Assembly: GCA_963575745.1 (NCBI GenBank) | Contig: CAUYUJ010020582.1 | Coordinates: forward strand, 382,583 to 446,582 | DNA from: Prorocentrum cordatum | Taxonomy: Eukaryota; Sar; Dinophyceae; Prorocentrales; Prorocentraceae | Direction: 5' to 3' | Length of the DNA stretch: 64,000 nucleotides | Shown: piece by piece, positions 10,393 through 21,454 of the stretch | How the letters are laid out: the number at the start of each line of letters is the position of its first letter | How positions within the stretch are numbered: the stretch's first letter is position 1 | Program-made: the position numbers and the translations under genes | Notes under the pieces: generated by a model | What the model was told of the DNA's origin: nothing | Seen by the model: only the letters and a program-made list of their open reading frames with translations | Databases searched by the model: none

Positions 10393-10430
10393 TTAGATCG
10401 GGTCTGTCCCCTACAGGCTGATCCGGGTTA
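10393..10430 (+). mobile_element. MITE-1 left-end fragment
   Basis: TTAGATCGGGTCTGTCCCCT then ACAGGCTGATCCG resembles the MITE-1 left terminus. No body or right end follows. Confidence 0.55.
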
Positions 10431-10499
10431 GAGAAATCCGCAATACTAAAATTATCCCAGTGCGACCCTGCCTAGGAGTTGGAGCCCCTAGGAAAGCAG

Positions 10500-10850
10500 C
10501 ATTAGTAGTAACAGTAAAGTTAAGCTAAAGCTAAGCTAAAACTAAGCTAAATCTAAGCTGAAGCTAAGCTAAGCTAAGCTAAAGCTGAGTTACAGCTAAG
10601 CTGAAGCTAAGCTAAAGCTAAGCTAAAGCTAAACTACAGCTAAGCTAAGCTAAAGCTAGGCTAACGCTAAGCTAAAGCCAAGCTAAAGCTAAGCTGCAGC
10701 TAAGCTAAGTCTAAGCTAAATCTAAGCTAAAGCTAAGCTAAAGCTAAGCTCAAGCTAAGCTCACGCTAAGCTAACGCTAAGCTAAAGCTAAGCTAAAGCT
10801 AAGCTAAAGCTAAGCTAAAACTAAAGCTAATGCTAAAGCTAAAGCTAAAG
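10500..10850 (+). repeat. AGCTAA-type satellite
   Basis: About 350 bp of imperfect AAGCTA/AGCTAA hexamers and AAGCTAAGCTA compounds. There are no long open frames. Confidence 0.92.
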
Positions 10851-11100
10851 GTCCCAGGGGACTGGGGGAACCGCGGGGCGGATCCTGGGGGAACCGCCCG
10901 GGGCGCGTTCCACTGCCCGGCCCCTTTAAGCAAAGAGAGAAAGAACCTTTCTAGGCAGACCAGCGAGGGCCCCTAGAGGCCGGAAGCTGGGCAGAACCTC
11001 AACCTCCGTCTTGATTTTTTCAGTGCGTTGGATCTCTAGGGACCCATCTGTGCCCGCACCAGAGGTCACTCTGGCGAAAGGTCCCTCTACGGCCGATCTC
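10851..11100. other. Unassigned GC-rich spacer
   Basis: Contains a short direct repeat (GGGGGAACCGC at about 10867 and 10888). No gene is recognised. Confidence 0.5.
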
Positions 11101-11291
11101 GGGCCGGACGAAAGGGGGGGATAGGGAAAGGGGGGGTTACGAAATTTGCTGCATGCAGCTGGTTTCGGCCTCACCGAGGGGCCCATTCCTCGATACATGG
11201 GCGCCTCCGGCGCCAGGAGGCGCCGGGGAAATCAGCTACGTGAGCTGATTCTCAAACCCCCCCTTTGCTATCCCCCCCTTTCGCCCGACCC
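11101..11291 (+). mobile_element. IR-5 inverted-repeat element, copy 1
   Basis: 191 bp. The left terminus GGGCCGGACGAAAGGGGGGG matches the right terminus read on the other strand (GGGTCGGGCGAAAGGGGGGG), each followed by ATAG...AAAGGGGGGGTT. Each arm carries a small palindrome (CTGCATGCAG and AGCTACGTGAGCT). A reverse-oriented copy is at 52767-52959. The 8-bp flanks share CGATC in register, a weak target-site signal. Confidence 0.85.
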
Positions 11292-11989
11292 GACGATCGC
11301 AGCCAGCTGGCCTCTTTTTGCGCCGGGCCCGTGCCGCCTGCCTCGGGCCCGCTCGTGCCAGCCCCGGCGCCGCCCCCCAGCCTGGCGAGCGCCTGCGCGT
11401 CGATCCCGTGCCCTGCGCTCCTGCTGGCCCCTCCGCGGTCGCCGCCGGCGGCTCACTCGCTGCCCCCGCCTTTTTTTGAGCAGGGACCGACCGTCCCGGC
11501 ATTCCCAGCGGCCTATACCACGACATGTTCTTAGAACCAGCTGAGAACAGAAAGCCGATGTGCTAGAACAGGACAGTCTCAGCCAGAACTGTCCTAAGAA
11601 CTTTTCGTCCAGACCACAAGAAGTTCTTCGAACATTCTTTGGTGGGCCTGTAGGCGAGCCGGGACGCTTCGCCACTCCTTGACTTGTGGCTCGCTGACCT
11701 GCCCCGCGGAGCTGGGCGCCCGCGCCGGCCCCCCTGCCGGTCCCTGGCTGCCTCGGGCGCGGATCTGCCCGCCCCTGGCGCTGCTCCGGCCCGGGTGGCC
11801 ACGCCGCCGTTGTGCTCCCTATACAGCCTCGTCTCTGCCCGTCCCGGAGGTATCGGGTGTCGCCAGCCCTCGCGCCGCGCCCGCTCTTTCGGTGCCTGAG
11901 CCGCCGTCTCACCCCAGCGGTAGCCACCCCGTTTGGGTGACCCCGGCGGTGGCCGCCTGGCCGTTGCATCAGCTCTGCACGCAGCTGCG
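11292..11989. other. Unassigned sequence with dispersed repeat R-A copy 2
   Basis: 11474-11612 is the second copy of R-A (see 6808). The remainder is GC-rich and shows no recognised gene. Confidence 0.5.
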
Positions 11990-12159
11990 GGAGGAGGCGG
12001 AGGAGGAGGAGGAGGAGGAGGAGGAGGAGGAGGAGGAGGAGGAGGAGGAGGAGGAGGAGGAGGAGGAGGGGGACGGGGAGGGGGAGGAGGAGGAGGGGGA
12101 GGAGGAGGAGGAGGGGGAGGAGGAGGAGGAGGAGGAGGAGGAGGAGGAGGAGGAGGAGA

Positions 12160-12160
<1 letters not shown>
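11990..12160 (+). repeat. (GGA)n microsatellite
   Basis: About 170 bp of GAG/GGA triplets with a few GGGG interruptions. It continues directly into a GAT tract. Confidence 0.95.
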
Positions 12161-12195
<35 letters not shown>

Positions 12196-12235
12196 CTGAT
12201 GATGATGATAATGATGATGATGATGATGATGGTGG

Positions 12236-12296
<61 letters not shown>

Positions 12297-12297
12297 C
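12161..12297 (+). repeat. (GAT)n microsatellite, left flank of LINE fragment
   Basis: About 45 GAT/ATG triplets with rare GCT, AAT and GGT variants. The same repeat on the same strand resumes immediately after the LINE fragment at 13664. Confidence 0.95.
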
Positions 12298-12299
12298 AC

Positions 12300-13664
12300 G
12301 GATCCATCGGGAGCCAGCTTCGACAACTTAAAGCGGCACCGAAAGGCGCTCGCGCCGGATAATATTTTGAGCGTAGTGCACAATAGTGGCCCTCGGACGG
12401 CCCTGTGAGAAAGCTTCTTTGGCTGTGTGGAACACCTTGTGCGCGCAAGGGGATCTTCAGGCTTTGTGCGGACGACGTCGGTATTTCCCTCTGGGATCTC
12501 ACGGCGCTCATCCCTATTCAGCACCTCTATGACCTGGTTCGTCGCGCGACGGGCCTCGCAGAGAAGCTCAAGAAGTGCGTGCTCTCGCCCACGTGGTCGA
12601 GATACACCCCTGCGCTCGTGGAGGTGTTCCGCGAATGGCTTGAGAAGAACGTCCCGGCATGGTACACCATCCGCATCGAGCCATCGTTTGAATATCTCGG
12701 CATGCTGCTGGGCCAAAACTCGACGGCGACGCAGTGGGTTGAGCCGTCGAGCAAGTTTCTCTTTCGTCTATCTCGTCTCGGACTCTCCCACGAATCCATG
12801 ACCCAGAACATCATCGAATATGACATCAGAGTCATCCCAGTCCTCAGCTACAAGTCCCAGTTCGTTGCGCCGCCTGCCACGCTGATCACTGGGCAGCCTG
12901 CTACCCTAGCCAAAGTGGTCCGGTTCCCCAGGGAGGCGCTCCCGCAGTGGGCCGGTTTTCACATCGATGCCTTGGGTTTCCCACGGGTTACGCCATGTCC
13001 ATCATGACCAGATTCGCGTTGACGACGTGCATGGTTTGGGCCACCCTGCTCCAGCAGACCCGGTCCCTAATCGAGGAGGTCTTGCCACTGGGTCCACTGA
13101 TGATCGCAAAGGGCACGCTCACCCAGCCGTGGTGGCGCGCGCCGCTCCTTGCCCTGAACCTTGAACGCGCTGCGGCTTTTCATCCTGACCGGCACCGGCG
13201 TGATCTTGGCCACTTGGCTTCTCTGCACGCTGCCTGGGCCCACGGCTGGCTGCCGGCTTCCCGGATCCAGCGCGCCGTCCAGGACGCAACGCTCCAGGAA
13301 TGGTGGGATGTGGACTGGCGCGCATTGCTGCTGACTCGGTGGAGCACTTTTTGTGGACACACGATCGTTGTCTTCTGATGCCCCTGAGGCCGCTCTAGCT
13401 TCTCTCCGTGCTTTGCCGCGTCCTGTACGCACTCTAGTGCTCCGCACTTGGATGCATGGATGGTTCAGCACAAAGCGCATGCATGAAGCTATCTGGCATC
13501 CCTGTTTCTGCTGTGGGCGCCCTGACGCTGATCAGCGCCATATGCTTGCTTGCTCGGAATTTTGGGCGCTCTTCGATTGCTGGCCCGCGCCGCCCCCAAA
13601 TTGCACAGCTAGCAAGCTTGGCATCACCTCTCGCGCAGGGCCCTACCGCCTAGCCACTGCACGC
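12300..13664 (+). pseudogene. LINE reverse-transcriptase fragment, frameshifted
   Basis: This is the 3' part of a non-LTR retrotransposon. The first frame (from about 12405) contains FRLCADDVGISLWD. The catalytic Asp pair of RT motif C is at 12471-12476, followed by thumb-like sequence (SFEYLGMLLG, VIPVLSYKSQ) typical of this RT class. The reading then shifts frame near 12980 (AMSIMTRFALTTCMVW, WWRAPLLALNLERAA) and again near 13340 into a segment with a CCHC finger, CFCCGRPDADQRHMLAC, at 13503-13553. RT motifs A and B, the endonuclease and RNase H are absent. With two frameshifts and a missing 5' part, this copy is dead. Both ends abut (ATG)n tracts. Confidence 0.85.
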
Positions 13665-13755
<91 letters not shown>

Positions 13756-13838
13756 GGAGGATGAGGATGAGGATGAGGAGGAGGAGGAGGAGGAGGAGGA
13801 GGAGGAGGAAGAGGAGGAGGAGGAGGAGGAGGAGGAGC
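13664..13838 (+). repeat. (ATG)n then (GAG)n microsatellite
   Basis: About 30 perfect ATG triplets (to 13754) directly follow the last LINE-like bases. They pass through GAGGAT hexamers into GAG triplets. This mirrors the GGA-GAT order on the other side of the LINE fragment. Confidence 0.95.
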
Positions 13839-14734
13839 TGTCCGGCCTCCCGCAGCTGCCGCCCTGCTCTGCACGCTTCAGCGCCTTTTTTTGGCGCGGT
13901 CTCGCTCCACCGCGCTGCCGCTCGCCCGCGCTCCGCCTGCTGCCCTGGGCTCGCGCCTCCCGCGCATGGCGCGGCCGTGCGCTCTTCCAGCAGTGCCTCG
14001 CCGCCACTGGGCAGTGGCCCCCTCTGTTGGCTCGATCTCCTGGGATGACGCTCAGCGGTGATCGCCTCGCCGCGCTCCCCAGCGTCCGCGGCCTTGCGGG
14101 CGCGGACCTGCCCGCCTGCTGCTCCGCCGTCGCTTGATACCGCCGCAGCGCTCACTCAGCTGCTTCGGCTGCTCCGCCCCCCATGGCGTGGCTCGATCCC
14201 CTGGGATGACCCTCAGCGGTCATCGCCTCGCCGCCGCCCTCGCCCCGCCCTGCTCCGCCCTGCTTGGTCTGGCCTGCCGTTTTCGGTGATTCGCGGCCGG
14301 CCGCTCCCCTCTGCCCCGCTGCCTGCGGGGTCCGCCTGCCCGCCCAACTCTGGCGTGAACGCCGCTGCCTGGCCTCCTGCCGCCACCTCGCCCGCCCAAC
14401 CTTGGTGCGGCTTGGCCTCTTCTCGGCCGCCAGCCTAGGCGGGCATCCGCCTCCCCGCTGCCGTTGACCGGCGGCCCGCCGCTGCCCCTGCCCTGCTGGC
14501 TGGCGCCCGCGCCGCGGTCGCCGCCCCCCCCCCCCCCCCCTGCCACCGCCCTGGGCGCCTGCCCGCTGCCCGCTGCTCTGGCGCCCCTGCGCCGCTCCCG
14601 GCCGCTGCCCCGTGAGGGGCTGGCAGCCTCTTGCCTTCCCTGCTTTCTGTCCGGCTGCTGGGCTCTCGTCGTGCGGGTCTCCGCGCGCGGGCTGGACGGC
14701 GAGGAGGAGCTCCCGCCCGCGACGACCGAGAAGT
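13839..14734. other. Unassigned GC-rich sequence
   Basis: Very GC-rich, with frequent CGCC, GCTG and CCTGCC words. CTCGATCNCCTGGGATGA and the following GGTNATCGCCTCGCCG occur twice (about 14030 and 14190), a short direct duplication. There is a C run at 14520-14540. No domain is recognised in any frame. Confidence 0.5.
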
Positions 14735-15040
14735 GTGTGTGTGTGTGTGCGCGTGTGCGTGAGTGAATGAAAGGGTGAGTGAATGAAAGGGTGAGTGTGT
14801 GAGTGAGTGAGTGAGTGAGTGAGTGAGCGAGTGAGTGAGTGAGTGAGTCTGTGTGTGAGCGGGCCTGAGTGTGAGTGGGTCTCAGTGTGAGTGAGTCTGA
14901 GTGTGGATGAGGTCTGCGTGTGAGTGCGTCTGAGTTATGCGTGAGTCTGAGTATGAATGAGTCGGAGCTTGGGTGAGTCTGAGTGTGAGTGAGTCTGAGT
15001 GTGAGCGTCTAAGTCTGGGTGATCCGAGTGTGCTGAGAGG
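14735..15040 (+). repeat. (GT)n, (GAGT)n and GAGTCT repeats
   Basis: A short GT run, then GTGA tetramers, then degenerate GTGAGTCTGA units. Confidence 0.9.
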
Positions 15041-15769
15041 GAGAAGGAGATGGGAATGAGTGAGTGAGTGAAGAGGCGGAGGCGGAGGATATCGGAAAAC
15101 AATGGATTCCGAGCATGGGGGGGACCAGTAAGGACTCATCATCATAATGGCATTTCAAAATCGCAAACTCATTCCCACCTGTTCTACCACTCACCCGTAG
15201 AGACTTCAGACGGGTCGGCCTCTCAATTTGGCGATGATGGCAACAACACGAGTGTGTCCTATGATGCACATCTGTGTGAATGGTCGGGGCCACCCAAGAA
15301 TTGCATGCACTCAAGACCCGAAGCAACGAATATGGGCAACGTGTTCCCTTCTTTGTGGTGTTCGCTGTTTCCTCAGTTGAATGTTGAGGGCTACCTGTGG
15401 AATGTAAGCGCTCAGGAACCAGAGCAAATAATATCGCCAACGTGATCCCGTCTTTGGTGTTCGCAATATCATATGTCCCCCGTCTGGCATGCGAGTGGTA
15501 CTCAAGCATGCGATTGCCACTCAAACGCAATATCTAAAAAGGTGTAGGGACCGATGGACATGACTCGCTGGTGCTACATTCAAGGTCTTCCATGCACACA
15601 CCATGTCCTTCAAACCTGCTTCGAACCCATGCAATTACAATCGCCCCTGTCGTACTCTGCCGTCAGACTCACTGCAACATACAATCGTGCGGAGGGCCCT
15701 TCGCCAGCGTCCCAATCGCCGTATTCATCTGGGGGCGTGCGGATACATCTTCCAGCAGAGAGAGCACAC
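15041..15769. other. Unassigned sequence with a small duplication
   Basis: CGAATATGGGCAACGTG at about 15327 resembles ATAATATCGCCAACGTG at about 15427, each followed by TCCC and TCTTTG.GGTGTTCGC. This is a diverged duplication of about 50 bp. No gene is recognised. Confidence 0.5.
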
Positions 15770-16025
15770 AACCACACACACACACAAACACTCTCAAGAA
15801 CATGCAAAAGCACACGCACAAACACACACAACCACACACACAAGCACACGCACAACACAAACACAGCTCCGACCATACACACAGACACACACACACACAA
15901 AACACACAGACACAAACGCAAACACAAACACTACCACAAACACAATCACACACACACACGCACATACAACCACACACACATGCTCGCACGCACGCGCGCA
16001 CGCACCCTATCACACATACACACAT
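15770..16025 (+). repeat. (CA)n-rich cryptic repeat
   Basis: ACACAC runs mixed with CACAAACAC and CACGCAC words. The frames crossing it are His/Thr or Cys/Val repeats. Confidence 0.9.
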
Positions 16026-16639
16026 GACCGTTGTCCTCCGACGCGCTGACGAATCCAATCAACTGTCAACGACAATAACGGGCTACGCTCAAAACACTTA
16101 TCATTCGGAAGCCGCATGGTAATACTATAAGCCGCGCCCAGAAGATGTTGCACATAGGCAAGCATCAGGTAATGCGAGGCATGAACACTCACTTATTCAC
16201 TCACTCACTCACTCACTCACTCACTCACTCACTCACTCGCACACACACACGCACTCCTACACGCACGCGCACGCACCCTTCTTGCTCGGCAGCGGGTTAA
16301 GCGTCATCCTCGCGGCCTCCACCTGACGCTGCTAATCGCAAGGGAACGGAGAACAATAGAATAAGCAGAAGGCCCGCACGGGCCCAAAGAGTCTTAGTGG
16401 TAGGACGGGAACAGCCTTGACAGGGCATGCCCTGGAGACGGCCTGCACGCCCGCCCTGCGGAGAACCACCCAGGAGAGGACGAAACCGACCACCCCCAAC
16501 ATCTCAGCGCAGGATCCATGCGACCAGCGAGCGCGGCGCATGGGACATGGTGGAGTCGAGGAGCCACCTGACGCAGGACAAAGACAACGCAAGAACCTGC
16601 GTCAACAAACAAGCCGAGGGGGAAACGGCGCCCGGGCAA
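16026..16639. other. (CACT)n tract and unassigned sequence
   Basis: Positions 16192-16240 are CACT tetramers followed by a CA-rich stretch. The remainder shows no recognised gene. Confidence 0.55.
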
Positions 16640-16901
16640 GCGCACAGACACGCAGATATGCGGACACACGGACACACAGACACACGGACGCACGGACACA
16701 CGGACACGCAGACATACGGACACACCCCTACGCAGACAAACAGACACACCGACACACGGACACAGAGAAACAAACACAGACACACATATACACACAGGCA
16801 ACACACATAAACACACAAACGCACGCATGCACGCACGCACACACACTGACACACAGACACACAGACAGACACAGACAGACAGGCAGACAGACAGACAGAC
16901 C

Positions 16902-16933
<32 letters not shown>

Positions 16934-16942
16934 CACACACAG

Positions 16943-16976
<34 letters not shown>

Positions 16977-16980
16977 TGAC
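16640..16980 (+). repeat. (ACAC/ACAG)n compound repeat
   Basis: GGACACAC and CAGACACA words give way to a CAGA tetramer tract (about 16855-16930) and a CA run to 16975. Confidence 0.92.
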
Positions 16981-18981
16981 ATTTGTTTGTAGCAATACGG
17001 GCGCTCGCTCCGCGCAGGATCGTCCAAACGGGCTGCGCATGGGGAAATTCGCACCAAGGAGGAGGGGAGAGAGGAAGGCGGTCGCAGAGGGAAGATTAAA
17101 ACAGGGCCAGACGCTTAGATCGCGGAGAGTTTTACGCCAAAGCTGCGGCCCAGGCTCCAGGCGGGTGGGAGCGGTACGAAGGGGCGGCCCAAGAACTGTG
17201 CAGCACGTAGCTGCCAAGATGCAGGGGTTGGGATCCGAGAGGTTCTCGAGGATACAGGGCACCCAGTAGGCGCAACATACATACACATACAAATACATAC
17301 ACACAAACACACACGTACACACAAACGCACACACACACACATAAGCAACACGTAAGGCTCGGGGACTTGGCGAAGCGAACAACACATAGTAATACGCCCA
17401 CCGCCGTACCCACGGCATGCTGGAGCGTGTTAGAAAGCTTGTCGGCTCTCTGGTGCAACGGTGGAAGTTTTGTTGTGGCTTTCCAACATCGCTTCGCGTG
17501 TGTGTGTGTGTGTGTGTGTGTCAAACCTCGTTCCCTTTGTTTTGCTCATTGGTGCCCTGTCTGGCCTCCAGACGGCTCCAAAGCAACGCCAAACCGTCCC
17601 GAAACGATTGCAGGACGCCCCGAGACTGCCCAAGAAAGGACCAACGAATCCCCCAAAGCTCCAACTTCCCCCCACTATGCTACACGAGGCTTCAATAATC
17701 CGTCGAGGTGTGTCCAAATCGGCTTCCAGTGATGCTGCAATAAGCGAGTGAAAATGAAACGCCACGCGAAATTGGTTTTCTGGTACCCGAGGATGTTTGG
17801 TTCCAGGTCGTCTCGGGCCGCTTTCAGAGAGCCCCACGACCCCTGAAAAGCTGACGGGCATCCCACGCTAGCACCAAGACGGGCCAGGGCGACACGATGA
17901 CCTTCCAAGACGGCCCAAACTCACCCCAAGACGGCCTGGAGACGGCCGCAAGACGTGCCGAGACGTTTCCAAGGCCTTCCAACCGCGCCTCGTGAGGAGA
18001 GCTTGGTAGAACCATCGCAGGCAGGACTATCCCAGATGCCCAAAGGAGAACCCCCGACAGGCCCCACTCGAACAAGCTCCCTGGAGGCCCCCGAATAAAC
18101 CTCCAATGTCAAGGAACAAGGGGGGGCGCGAGGCTGTGGATGAAGGGGCCCTGGGACACGCAAATAAACAGACACAAATAACAGGCTTCCCCATATTTTC
18201 CCATATTTCCTGGGCTTGTGTCTTCCCCCCCACTTCCCGTATTTTCTGAAATTTTCTGGGGGATCGACGATTAATTGTGTCTGTGTATGTGTTGTCCCCT
18301 CCTGAGTGGAAACGGAGGGAGCGCTGAAGACCCGCACGATTGCAGACGGGGCGCTGCACTGGAACGGGCCTGGGACTCGCCGTCGTTCCTTCTGCGCTGG
18401 TATGGTGGGGGCATGGGGTCAGGAAACCTTCGATGAGGAATCCAGGGTCTGGAAGCCCGTGGAACTCCAATCGTGCATTGGCCGTGGATATCACCACCGC
18501 CCTCATCAGATAAGGAATCCTCCAGGGTCTGGAAGCCTCCTGGGCACGTTCCTGAACGAACGCCCCCACTGCATGGCGGCGGGGTTTGCCGCAGGCAGCT
18601 TGATACATTCTTGCCCCTCGAAGTTCCCAACCTGCAGCGATTCACGCAGATGGGGGGCGCCGACGTCGTGGGCCCTTCCGTCGGGTCGTCAATGAATCGG
18701 GGAATCATGCTTGCAAACGTCCATGCAAAGTATGTGGCGAACGCCGAACCAATATGCAAAACTTCCATGTCCTCGGGCGACCTGCGAGACGCCAACCGGC
18801 GGAGGAGAACACACAGCCCGGCGTCAATAGCTTCTTGGATACCTCCAACAAGCCCCGCCGTTCGCTCTCTCCGCCGTCGATCTTTTTGTTGTTGTTCTTC
18901 CTCGGGGGCGTCCGTCCAAGAAGGGGGACTCGCAAGTCATGGCTCGAGGCACGTGCGTGGACGAGGGGGGGCCAGTGGACG
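16981..18981. other. Unassigned sequence with short CA and GT tracts
   Basis: CA-rich tract at 17275-17345 and a GT run at 17497-17522. The phrase CCAGGGTCTGGAAGCC occurs at about 18446 and 18521. No domain is recognised in the frames between these. Confidence 0.5.
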
Positions 18982-19190
18982 TGCCGAAGTAGCAACAAAA
19001 CTGCATAAGCATAAACATTTGGCGCTCCGCGCGGATTTCTTAGATCTGCGCTGGACCCCCCTCCCTGGCGCGCGGAGCGCGCCGGGGGCGGCGCCAGAGG
19101 CGCCGCCGGGGGGACCAGGGCTGATCAAAGAAATCCGCGCGGAGCGCCAAAAGTTGATCTTTATGGCGTTTTTCCTCCTTCGACGAAGTA
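18982..19190. mobile_element. IR-3 inverted-repeat element, copy 1
   Basis: The outer arms are imperfect. The inner arms are very close: GGCGCTCCGCGCGGATTTCT (19021) pairs with the complement of AGAAATCCGCGCGGAGCGCC ending at 19148. The GC-rich middle CTCCCTGGCGCGCGGAGCGC is shared with the copy at 39280-39476. Non-coding. Confidence 0.85.
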
Positions 19191-19704
19191 AAAAGAAGGG
19201 GCCATGAGGTCTGGGGAGAGTTCATGGTCCTGACCATGACATCCACGGCCGTCCACGGCGACAGCCAGCCCGAACACTGGCCAGACCACCAGCGAGGTCG
19301 AAGCCGACCAAAACCGACAGGCCGCAGGCAGCCGAGAAGGGCGCAACGACGCGGCAACGACGCAACAACCGGCCGAAACGCACCGACCGAACGCAACCGA
19401 CTGCGACGGAGCCGAACCGCCCGAACCGTGAACGCCGTTGATATATATATGTATATATTATATATACACATATACTCACATGCAAGATACTAAACTCCAC
19501 ATTGCACCTCCTCGACTGCCATGCGATTCAAGGAGTCGCCAGGCAGACCGGATGCAGCCAAAAAACCGACCTGCGATTGGCAAACTCATCAGGTGAACCG
19601 TGGCCTGAGAGAGAGAGAGAGAGAGAGAAACAAAAAAAACGGACGCGTGAAAAATAACGACCCCAGCCCCTCGCACGTAAAACGACCTCCCCGCCTGCAG
19701 AGGT
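19191..19704. other. Unassigned sequence with AT and GA tracts
   Basis: Positions 19438-19478 are a TATA-rich run and 19605-19628 a GA run. No gene is recognised. Confidence 0.55.
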
Positions 19705-19870
19705 CAGAGTGAGGGGGTTGAACTGGTCATTCACTGTCCCTGGGTGCGTGGCTGAAGTGGACTTCCGCGATGCGGATTATTGTTGTTGCTGATGTTGCTG
19801 TTGTTGTTGTTGGTGTTGTTGGTGTTGTTGTTGTTGGTGTTGGTGTTGTTGTTGTTGTTGTTGGTGGTGG

Positions 19871-19929
<59 letters not shown>

Positions 19930-20168
19930 GTTGTTTGTTGTTTGTTGTTTGTTGTTTGTTGTTTGTTGTTTGTTGTTTGTTGGTTGTTGTTTGTTGTTTG
20001 TTGTTTGTTTACTGTTGCTGTATGTGTTGTTGTTGTTGTTGCTATTGTTGTTGTTGCTGCTGCTATTGTTGTTGTTGGTGTTGTGGTTGTTGTGGTTGTG
20101 GTTGTGGTTGTGGTTGTTGTTGTTGTTGTGGTTGTGGTTGTTGTTGTTGTTGTTGGTGTTGTTGTTGA
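19705..20168 (+). repeat. Dispersed repeat with long (GTT)n tract
   Basis: Positions 19705-19782 match 3331-3412. From 19783 to 20168 almost every triplet is GTT, with GTTTGTT, GGTGTT and GCT interruptions. The related loci have only a few bases (3413-3427) or about 27 bp (4560-4586) of GTT here, so this tract has expanded. The frames read as poly-Val, Leu, Cys, Asn or Gln and are not genes. Confidence 0.9.
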
Positions 20169-20702
20169 ACATTATCTATTCTAAAGAATAATTATTGTTG
20201 GGCCCCCTGGTGCGCGCCCCCCCTGCGCCGCCTAGGCCGCAGCTACATTTTCATCATTTTCGTGAGGAAGCCTCAGAAAAGAGGGTGTGTACAGGATCCG
20301 GTTGTTTTGTTGTAATCCGCTTTCCCTTGCAAAAAACAATAGAAAATTACATTTCTTGTTCTAATATAATCAAATTTCAAGAATCCCTTGCAAAAAATAA
20401 GGTAAAGTGGACATTCGCGCGCGCAAGACGAAATCCTTCCAAAACCTTAGTGTTCGCAGCGATTTTAACATAAAAACATCAAAAAACCAATGGTTTTTCA
20501 ACAAAAAATGTCAAAATCTCATCCCGCGCGCTCTTGCGGATTCGTAGGAAACCCAACACTTTTTAAACATTTCTGTCAAACGGGCTTTTGCGAGCAACTT
20601 TTTCGAACTTCTGCGACAACGGTTGCGCACCTGCCAGGGCCATCATCCCTGTCAAATAATACCATGCGGGACACATTCGTTTTTTCTTCGCGCGCGCACG
20701 CC

Positions 20703-21121
20703 GAAATCTCCAAAAACCATTGGGCTTCTTAAGAATTTTAGCACCGCGCATCATAAAATCACACGAATCGCACCGTAGGTCCTCGAAAAACACCTGCACG
20801 ACTTTTCAAAATTTCTACCCGCGCGCGCTGTCCGAATCCTAAACAGAAACCAATGGTTTTCCAACATTTATGTTACATGAGCTCGCGCGAGCTACTTTCG
20901 CACGCTCTTGCAACGGGGCTCGCATCATGTGTATCATGTGATCAACTATCTTGTGAGTACGTATCATGTGTATCATGTGTATCATGTACCATATGCATCA
21001 TATGCAACAGATGTTCTGTGGAAGGCTTCACAACTTCTGTGGGTTAACAAGGCTTAACAACTTCTGTGGGTGTACGAACGTAGGCTTAACAACTTCTGTG
21101 GGTGTGTACTCCACGCCAGTG
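20703..21121 (+). repeat. Segment present only in duplication copy 2
   Basis: About 420 bp absent from copy 1. It continues the T-rich/CG-rich style of the preceding block, then has TATCATGTG words (20925-21003) and three units with GGCTTAACAACTTCTGTGGG (about 21030-21105). Confidence 0.75.
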
Positions 21122-21317
21122 TAGTAGCCACGGTCGTCCGCAGGCCACGAAGTGAAGTGTCCGAACGTCATAGGGCGGGAAGCTGGGTGTGGGTGGTGGC
21201 GAAGAGTCGTGTGGATATTTGGTAGAGCTTGCACTGCCCCCCCACAAAGTGGGGGTATTGGCTGGCGTCGCATGAAAACCCTGGCACTGGTGAGAACACT
21301 GAGCGTTCGGATAAAGT

Positions 21318-21339
21318 GTTTGTTGTTGTTGTTGTCGCT

Positions 21340-21370
<31 letters not shown>

Positions 21371-21386
21371 TTGTTGTTGCTGATGC

Positions 21387-21433
<47 letters not shown>

Positions 21434-21440
21434 GTTGCTT
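21318..21440 (+). repeat. (GTT)n microsatellite
   Basis: GTT triplets with a few GCT and GAT variants. It occupies the position of the shorter GTT tract at 5341-5410. Confidence 0.95.
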
Positions 21441-21454
21441 GTTATAATCGTCGT

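Noticed and set aside
15603-16058. Cys/Val-rich or His/Thr-rich frames
   Set aside because: Translations of CA-rich repeats.
19770-20184. Poly-Asn/Gln, poly-Leu and poly-Val frames
   Set aside because: Translations of the GTT tract in its six frames.
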